The notes under the pieces were generated by a model, which worked only from the letters and a program-made list of their open reading frames with translations, did no database searches and had not been told where the DNA came from. Made by a program: the position numbers and the translations under genes. Below are positions 59,358-64,000 of a stretch of 64,000 nt of DNA, in pieces. This DNA is from Halobacterium litoreum (lineage in GTDB: Archaea > Halobacteriota > Halobacteria > Halobacteriales > Halobacteriaceae), in assembly GCF_021233415.1 (NCBI RefSeq), contig NZ_CP089466.1:1860001-1924000 (forward strand), read 5' to 3'. Each line of letters starts with the position of its first letter. Positions within the stretch are counted from its first letter, which is position 1.

Positions 59358-61779
59358 GGTCGCCCTCTCGCGTGCGTTCGGCGACGCGCACCGCCGCGGC
59401 GTTCTCCGCGACGTCGTGGACGCGCACGATATCGGCGCCGCGGTCGGCGGCGATGGCGGACGCCGCGGCCGTCGCGTACCCGCCGTCGTCCGGGTAGCGG
59501 TCCACGGCGTCGAACATCGACTTGTGACTGTGGCCGATCAGAACCGGACAGCCGAGCGCGTGGAACTCGTCGGTGCGGTCGAGGAGTTCGAAACTCTCGC
59601 CCGCGTCCTTCCCGAAGCCGAGGCCGGGGTCGACGATGATTTTCTCCCGGGGCAGGCCGGCTTTCTCGGCGAGCAGGACGCGCTCGGTGAGTTCGGCGAG
59701 CACGTCGCCGACCACGTCGTCGTAGTGGGTCTCGGTGCTCGGGTCCACCGGGGCGTCGATGGAGTGCATCACGACCAGCGGCGCGCCGTGTTCGGCGGCG
59801 ACGAACCGCATCTCGGGGTCTTCGAGCCCCGTCACGTCGTTGAGGATGTCGGCGCCGGCTTCGAGCGCGCGCCGCCCGACTTCGGCCTTCCGGGTGTCCA
59901 CGGAGACGAGCGCGTCGAGGTCCGCGATGCGCTCTATCACGGGGACGACGCGATCGATTTCGTCCGCGACGGAGACGGGGTCGGCGCCGGGACGCGTGGA
60001 CTCCCCGCCCACGTCGATGACGTCCGCGCCCGCATCGACCATCGCCTCGGCGCGCGCGACGGCGTCCTCGACTGCCTCGTACTCGCCGCCGTCGTGGAAA
60101 CTGTCCGGCGTGACGTTCAGGATGCCCATCACGGCGGTGCCGTCCTCCCACGGGTAGCCGTGGGTCTCCGGGTCGGTCTGGATGCCCAGCGTCTCGCGCA
60201 GGTCGTCCGCGAACACGGAGAGGCCGTAGGGCTGGCCGTCGAGTTTCTCGCAGAGGCGCTTGAACTGCGCGAGCGTCCCCATCAACACGGCGTCCAGCGT
60301 CCCCCGCGGCTGGGAGTTCAGTCCCGACAACGAGCACTCGCCACCGAGGCTCAGCATCTCTTCTTTGAGGTACTGCGCTTGGCGCTTCTGGACGCGCGTC
60401 TGCACGACGCGGTGGACGCCCTTCCCGCGCATCCGCCAGACGCCGGGCGGCGTGACGTGCGCGCCCTCCAGCGTCTCGCGGGCCTCCTCGATGTCCCGCA
60501 CCTGCTTCGTGACGTTCGTTCGCGTCCAGCGCGCGCGGGCCTCCGCGACCGTGAACAGCGACCCCGTGACGAGCACGAAGTCGTCCTCGTCGGCGGCGTC
60601 CAGCGCCGCTTCGACGGCCGCCTCGACGGAGCGCTTGACCGTGGTGTCGTCCGCGCCGGCGTCCTCGAACACCGTCGCCAGCACGTCGGCGTCCTCGGAG
60701 CGCTCGGAGTCGGGTTCGCAGACCCACGCGCGGTCCGGCGTCGGGAGCGCCGCCGCCATCCCGCGGTGGTCCTTGTCGTGCATCGCGCCGAACACGCAGA
60801 GCAATCGGTCGTAGTCGAACTCGCCGATGGTCTCGGCGAGCGCCTCGCACGCGCCGGTGTTGTGCGCGCCGTCGAGTACGGTCACCGGGTCGGCGCCCAT
60901 CACCTCGAAGCGCCCCGGCCAGTACGCCTTCCGGAAGCCGCGAGCGAGCGTGGCCTCGTCCACGTCCGCGACCTGTCGCGCGAGCGCCGCCGCGACGCCC
61001 GCGTTCTCGGCCTGATACGAGCCGAGCAGCGGAATCTTCGCGTCCACCGACCAGTCCGCGCCGGCGAGCGAGACGGCGGCCTCGGTGTGGTTCGTGCGGC
61101 CCTCGTAGGCCACGCGCACGTCGCCGTCCGCGCCGACAGTCAGCACGTCGCCGGCCTGCTCGCGAACCGCGTCCAGCGCCTCGCCCGTCGTCGCCGTCAC
61201 GAGCGGCGCGTCAGCGGGCGCGACGTGAGCCTTGTCTCGGGCGATTTCGGCAATCGTGTCGCCGAGCACGCCCGTGTGTTCGAGGGTGACCGACGTGACC
61301 GCGCTCGCCGCCGGGTCCACGACGCTCGTCGCGTCGAGTTTCCCGCCGATGCCGACTTCGAGGACGGCCACGTCCACGTCCTCGCGCCCGAACTGCCAGA
61401 GCGCCATCGCGGTCACGACCTCGAAGAACGTCGGCGCGTCCCCGTTCGCCGCGCGCTCGTTCACGCGCGGTCGCACGGCCTCTACGAACTCCGTCAGCGC
61501 CGCCTTCGACATCTGCCGGTCGTTCACGGTGACGCGCTCGCGCACGTCGTCGAAGTGCGGGGACGTGTACAGCCCCACGTCCAACCCCGCCTCGCGGAGC
61601 GCGGACGCCGTCAGCCGGGCGGTGCTGCCCTTCCCGTTCGACCCCGCGACCTGCACGTACGTCGGGCCCTCGTGGGGGTCGCCGAGCGCCGACAGGAGGT
61701 CCGCCGTCGAGTCCGTCCCGGGCTTCGGGCGGTACCGACGGAGGTCGAGGAGGAAGTTCGCCGCCTCGTCGTATCGCAT
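59347..61779 (-). CDS. folCP: FolC-FolP fusion: folylpolyglutamate/dihydrofolate synthase plus dihydropteroate synthase
   Basis: 810 aa from the ATG at 61779. Residues 1-425 are FolC: P-loop GSNGKGST (46-53), SPHFDDVRERV, VLEVGIGGKLDATSV, LDGAHNTGA. Residues 435-810 are FolP: an N-terminal helix domain (QAQYLKEEMLSLGGECSLSG), then the barrel GILNVTPDSFHDGG, IDVGGESTRPGA, DPGLGFGK and LIGHSHKSM. One chain joins two steps of folate synthesis; the fusion is known from Haloferax and relatives. A possible TATA-like CTAATG (minus) is near 61805. Confidence 0.92.
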   Translation of the reverse strand: MRYDEAANFLLDLRRYRPKPGTDSTADLLSALGDPHEGPTYVQVAGSNGKGSTARLTASALREAGLDVGLYTSPHFDDVRERVTVNDRQMSKAALTEFVEAVRPRVNERAANGDAPTFFEVVTAMALWQFGREDVDVAVLEVGIGGKLDATSVVDPAASAVTSVTLEHTGVLGDTIAEIARDKAHVAPADAPLVTATTGEALDAVREQAGDVLTVGADGDVRVAYEGRTNHTEAAVSLAGADWSVDAKIPLLGSYQAENAGVAAALARQVADVDEATLARGFRKAYWPGRFEVMGADPVTVLDGAHNTGACEALAETIGEFDYDRLLCVFGAMHDKDHRGMAAALPTPDRAWVCEPDSERSEDADVLATVFEDAGADDTTVKRSVEAAVEAALDAADEDDFVLVTGSLFTVAEARARWTRTNVTKQVRDIEEARETLEGAHVTPPGVWRMRGKGVHRVVQTRVQKRQAQYLKEEMLSLGGECSLSGLNSQPRGTLDAVLMGTLAQFKRLCEKLDGQPYGLSVFADDLRETLGIQTDPETHGYPWEDGTAVMGILNVTPDSFHDGGEYEAVEDAVARAEAMVDAGADVIDVGGESTRPGADPVSVADEIDRVVPVIERIADLDALVSVDTRKAEVGRRALEAGADILNDVTGLEDPEMRFVAAEHGAPLVVMHSIDAPVDPSTETHYDDVVGDVLAELTERVLLAEKAGLPREKIIVDPGLGFGKDAGESFELLDRTDEFHALGCPVLIGHSHKSMFDAVDRYPDDGGYATAAASAIAADRGADIVRVHDVAENAAAVRVAERTREGDRDD

Positions 61780-61892
61780 AGTCGAACCGAGCGTAGCGGC
61801 CCGCATTAGGCTGTCGGACGCGGTGCCGGGGGGCCGTCGAGCGCGCCGCCGCCACGAACCACGAGAACCTGGCACACGGCATCACGAACCGT

Positions 61893-61906
61893 CAAACGGC
61901 TGTTTT
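61893..61906. promoter_or_regulatory. palindrome between folCP and the lipoprotein gene
   Basis: CAAACGGCTGTTTT, an imperfect form of the perfect palindrome CAAACGGCCGTTTG at 62796-62809 on the other side of the lipoprotein gene. It lies 45 nt before the lipoprotein ATG, in divergent promoter space, so it may be a regulator site. Confidence 0.45.
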
Positions 61907-61950
61907 ACTCATCCGAACCCACTTCTACCGAGGTCGTTCTACGAGGGGGT

Positions 61951-62784
61951 ATGGACCGACGACGGTTCCTCGCGTCCGTCTCCGCGTCCGTGCCGCTCGC
62001 GCTCGCGGGCTGCATGGGCGGACAGGACGACGGCGACGAGTCCTCCACCACGACCGACGAACCGACCGACACCACCGAATCGACCGACACGACGACCACG
62101 GACGACGGCCCGCTGGCGTTCGGCGACGAGGTCAGCCTCTCCGGCGACCGCGCGCTGTCCGTCGAGAACGCGGACTCGACCGCGTTCGTCGTCTCCGCCG
62201 ACGGCAGCGGCCGCACCGTCCACTCCGGGAACACCACCCGGTACACGCTCGTCACGTTCCAGGTCGACGCCATCGACGACTACGAGACGTTCGTCGGCGA
62301 GAACGTCACGCTCACCGTCAACGACCAGACGTACGACAGCCCGGTCTTCCCGCTCGGCGGCGGCTTCAACCAGTTCACCGCCGCGTACCCCGTCCCGAAC
62401 GACGTGACGCCGTACACCGCCTCGGTCGACCTCGACACCGGCGACACCACGGCGACCTGGGAGTTCTCCGCGCGCGACGTCGAAACCATCACGCAGGACG
62501 TCGAGTACAGCGTCACCGACGTCGCCGCGCCCGACGCCGTCGCGAGCGAGGGGAGTTTCTCCGTCGACGTCACCGTCGACAACGCCGGCGACGCCATGAC
62601 GTTCGTCACGAAAGTCCTCGGCACCGCGGGCGCACCCACGCGCACCTCCTTCGATATCGCCGCCGGCACCGAGAAGACAGTCACCGTCGACGCCACCGCG
62701 CCCGCCGCCGGCGACGCCAGCGAGTTCGAGATGGAACTCGACTGGGGCGCCGACGCCGCGACGCGCACCATCGCCTTCGAGTAG
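61951..62784 (+). CDS. Tat-type lipoprotein with Thr-rich linker
   Basis: 277 aa. MDRRRFLASVSASVPLALAGC gives the twin-Arg signal and lipid Cys21; residues 25-52 are Asp/Thr/Ser repeats (likely flexible, glycosylated linker). The mature part holds two Ig-like or beta-sandwich regions, residues 53-160 with an FNQF centre, and 170-277 ending DWGADAATRTIAFE, perhaps a CARDB-like domain (SFSVDVTVDNAGD). The function is unknown; it is likely a surface protein. The ATG has a GAGGGGG run 3 nt ahead. Confidence 0.75.
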   Translation: MDRRRFLASVSASVPLALAGCMGGQDDGDESSTTTDEPTDTTESTDTTTTDDGPLAFGDEVSLSGDRALSVENADSTAFVVSADGSGRTVHSGNTTRYTLVTFQVDAIDDYETFVGENVTLTVNDQTYDSPVFPLGGGFNQFTAAYPVPNDVTPYTASVDLDTGDTTATWEFSARDVETITQDVEYSVTDVAAPDAVASEGSFSVDVTVDNAGDAMTFVTKVLGTAGAPTRTSFDIAAGTEKTVTVDATAPAAGDASEFEMELDWGADAATRTIAFE

Positions 62785-63053
62785 CCCGGATACCTCAAAC
62801 GGCCGTTTGTCCTTACCGCGTTTATTTGATACTACGAACACTCACACCGAGTGGAGCGCGCCCGACCACCCGCTGACGCGACGGCCAAAGACGCTGTCAT
62901 TCACTTCTGCGCTCCGGCCTCCACTTCGATTCCTACGCCCTCGACAGACGCCTCGCGGCCTTTAGACTCTCCTTCGCTGGCGCTCAGTCGTGTCTAAAGC
63001 ACCGCGTCGCTCACACGCTCGCGCCGCGAGCTTCCGGCACTCCTTCACTTCGC
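62785..63053. other. 269-nt convergent gap with duplicated purH tail
   Basis: No gene seen. Contains the palindrome above, a promoter-like A/T patch, an inverted pair CTTTAGAC (62961-62968) and GTCTAAAG (about 62992-62999), and a word CGCTCAGTCGTGTCTAAAGC repeated about 74 nt apart: once near 62980-63000 and once at the purH stop (63051-63070). Confidence 0.55.
62796..62809. promoter_or_regulatory. perfect 14-bp palindrome CAAACGGCCGTTTG
   Basis: Lies 11 nt after the lipoprotein stop. Ten nt further right is GCGTTTATTTGA (62819-62830), a promoter-like element, but no gene follows on the plus strand before the purH end at 63054. Could be a terminator stem or an operator for an RNA not recognised here. 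Confidence 0.4.
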
Positions 63054-64000
63054 TCAGTCGTGTCTAAAGCACCGATGCCCGGTGAACACCATCGCCATCC
63101 CGTGCTCGTCGGCGGCGTCAATGACCTTGTCGTCGTTCTTCGACCCGCCGGGCTGGACGATTGCCTCGACGCCGGCGTCGGCGGCCTCCTCGACGGCGTC
63201 CGGGAACGGGAAGAAGGCGTCCGAGGCCATCACGGCGCCGTCGGCGTCCTTCCCCTCGGCGTCGCGTTCGGCCTTCGTCGCCGCGATTTCCACGGCGTCC
63301 ACGCGAGAGACCTGCCCGACGCCGAGACCCACGGTTTCGGTGCCGTCCGCGAACAGGATGCCGTTGGACTTCACGTGCTTGAGGACGCGCCACGCGAACA
63401 GCATGGTCTCGATTTCCTCCTCGGTCGGGTCGCGCTCGGTGACGACTTCGAAGTCCTCGGTGCTCGGCGCCCAGAGGTCCCGTTCCTGCACGAGGCGCCC
63501 GCCGACGAGCGCCTTCTCGGTCTGGAGTTCGGTCGGTTCGCCGAGTTCACCGACAGACAGGATGCGCAGGTTCGACTTCTCGCGGAGCGCGTCGAGCGCG
63601 GCGTCCGTGTAGCCGGGCGCGACGACGACTTCCTTGAACGAGTCCGCGACGCGCTCGGCCGTCTCCGCGTCGCAGACTCGGTTCAGCGCGACGATGCCGC
63701 CGAACGCGGACTTGGCGTCGGTGGCGAGCGCGTCCGAGTACGCGTCGGCGAGCGTGTCGGCGGTCGCACAGCCCGCGGGGTTGGTGTGCTTGATGACGGC
63801 GGCCGCCGGGTCGTCGAACTCCTTGACGAGGTTCAGCGCGGCGTCGGCGTCGTTGTAGTTGTTGTACGAGAGCGCCTTCGCGCCCTCGTTCAGTTGGTCG
63901 GCGTGGACGACGCTCGCCTCCTCGCAGGTGTCGTCGCGGTAGACGGCGGCGTCCTGATGGGGGTTCTCGCCGTACCGGAGCGAGTCCGCGCGGTCGGCGC
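63054..64000 (-). CDS. purH: PurH, AICAR transformylase part (5' end outside the window)
   Basis: The minus frame is open from the window edge to the TGA at 63054: about 315 codons. Recognisable pieces in order: RYGENPHQ, LSYNNYNDADAAL, IKHTNPAGCA (transformylase Lys-His site), FGGIVALNR, VKSNGILFADG, GVGQVSRVDAVEIA, ASDAFFPFPDAVE and a closing FTGHRCFRHD in place of the common RHFRH. It adds a formyl group to AICAR in purine synthesis. Whether an IMP cyclohydrolase or PurN part is fused upstream cannot be seen. Confidence 0.9.
   Translation of the reverse strand, partial: ADRADSLRYGENPHQDAAVYRDDTCEEASVVHADQLNEGAKALSYNNYNDADAALNLVKEFDDPAAAVIKHTNPAGCATADTLADAYSDALATDAKSAFGGIVALNRVCDAETAERVADSFKEVVVAPGYTDAALDALREKSNLRILSVGELGEPTELQTEKALVGGRLVQERDLWAPSTEDFEVVTERDPTEEEIETMLFAWRVLKHVKSNGILFADGTETVGLGVGQVSRVDAVEIAATKAERDAEGKDADGAVMASDAFFPFPDAVEEAADAGVEAIVQPGGSKNDDKVIDAADEHGMAMVFTGHRCFRHD

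Noticed and set aside
59338-61809. 823-codon plus-strand frame opposite folCP
   Set aside because: It mirrors the FolC-FolP gene, is rich in Arg, Val, His and Gly in patterns dictated by codon bias of the other strand, and has no motif.
1-64000. tRNA, rRNA, insertion sequence or integrase genes
   Set aside because: Non-coding gaps were read for cloverleaf ends, conserved rRNA words and transposase motifs on both strands; none was found by eye. A tRNAscan or ISfinder run would be decisive.

Overview
The window is a stretch of a haloarchaeal chromosome (class Halobacteria). The evidence is high G+C, proteins rich in Asp and Glu, Tat-type lipoproteins with Thr-rich linkers, a halocyanin-like copper protein, a FolC-FolP fusion, a geranylgeranyl reductase, the archaeal XPB/Bax1 pair, a GfcR-type sugar regulator, and many genes with a TATA-like box about 27-31 nt before the start codon (leaderless transcripts). 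I cannot name the genus. No rRNA, tRNA, CRISPR array, integrase or transposase was seen. Coding density is high and many neighbours overlap by ATGA, TGATG or TAATG.

Layout. 1-8.4 kb: a bactofilin-like protein (cut by the window edge), a CNNM/CBS membrane protein, the GTPase YchF, RidA, a methyltransferase, a UbiA prenyltransferase, a DUF389 protein, a class I aminotransferase and a DsrE protein. 8.4-8.8 kb is a hairpin-rich non-coding stretch. 8.8-14.7 kb: a PAC2 protein, an m5C RNA methyltransferase coupled to a separate PUA-like protein, the nuclease Bax1 and helicase XPB with a lipoprotein gene on the opposite strand between them, and two mini membrane proteins. 14.9-21.4 kb: protein folding (GrpE, FKBP isomerase, DnaK, DnaJ), interrupted by a sulfite-oxidase-family molybdoenzyme paired with a halocyanin. 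21.6-25 kb: a short adenylate-forming-enzyme fragment, four tandem GNAT acetyltransferases and a degenerate Nudix protein.

25-37.5 kb is carbon metabolism: acetyl-CoA synthetase, methylmalonyl-CoA mutase with its epimerase, a 2-oxoacid:ferredoxin oxidoreductase (two subunits), an S66 peptidase, an SDR, a Nudix hydrolase and a flavin reductase. 37.8-41.2 kb is a compact module: DUF2178 membrane protein, XRE regulator, a double palindromic operator, a small membrane protein, an ABC ATPase and an ABC permease. A geranylgeranyl reductase preceded by a 42-codon leader ORF, an aldo/keto reductase and a PAPS-reductase-like protein follow.

44.8-51.3 kb is the phosphate uptake locus: an AbrB-PhoU regulator diverging from pstS-pstC-pstA-pstB-phoU. 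51.5-57.6 kb is a semi-phosphorylative Entner-Doudoroff locus: glucose dehydrogenase overlapping the regulator gene gfcR, then KDG aldolase and gluconate dehydratase, with an uncharacterised HAD hydrolase and a ubiquitin-like protein between. The end holds a glycosyltransferase, a methyltransferase, FolCP, a lipoprotein and the 3' part of purH.

The best candidates for undescribed biology are the XRE/DUF2178/ABC module with its double operator, the four-GNAT array, the split methyltransferase-PUA pair, the short leader ORFs, and a family of hairpin elements shared between the 3' flanks of unrelated operons.
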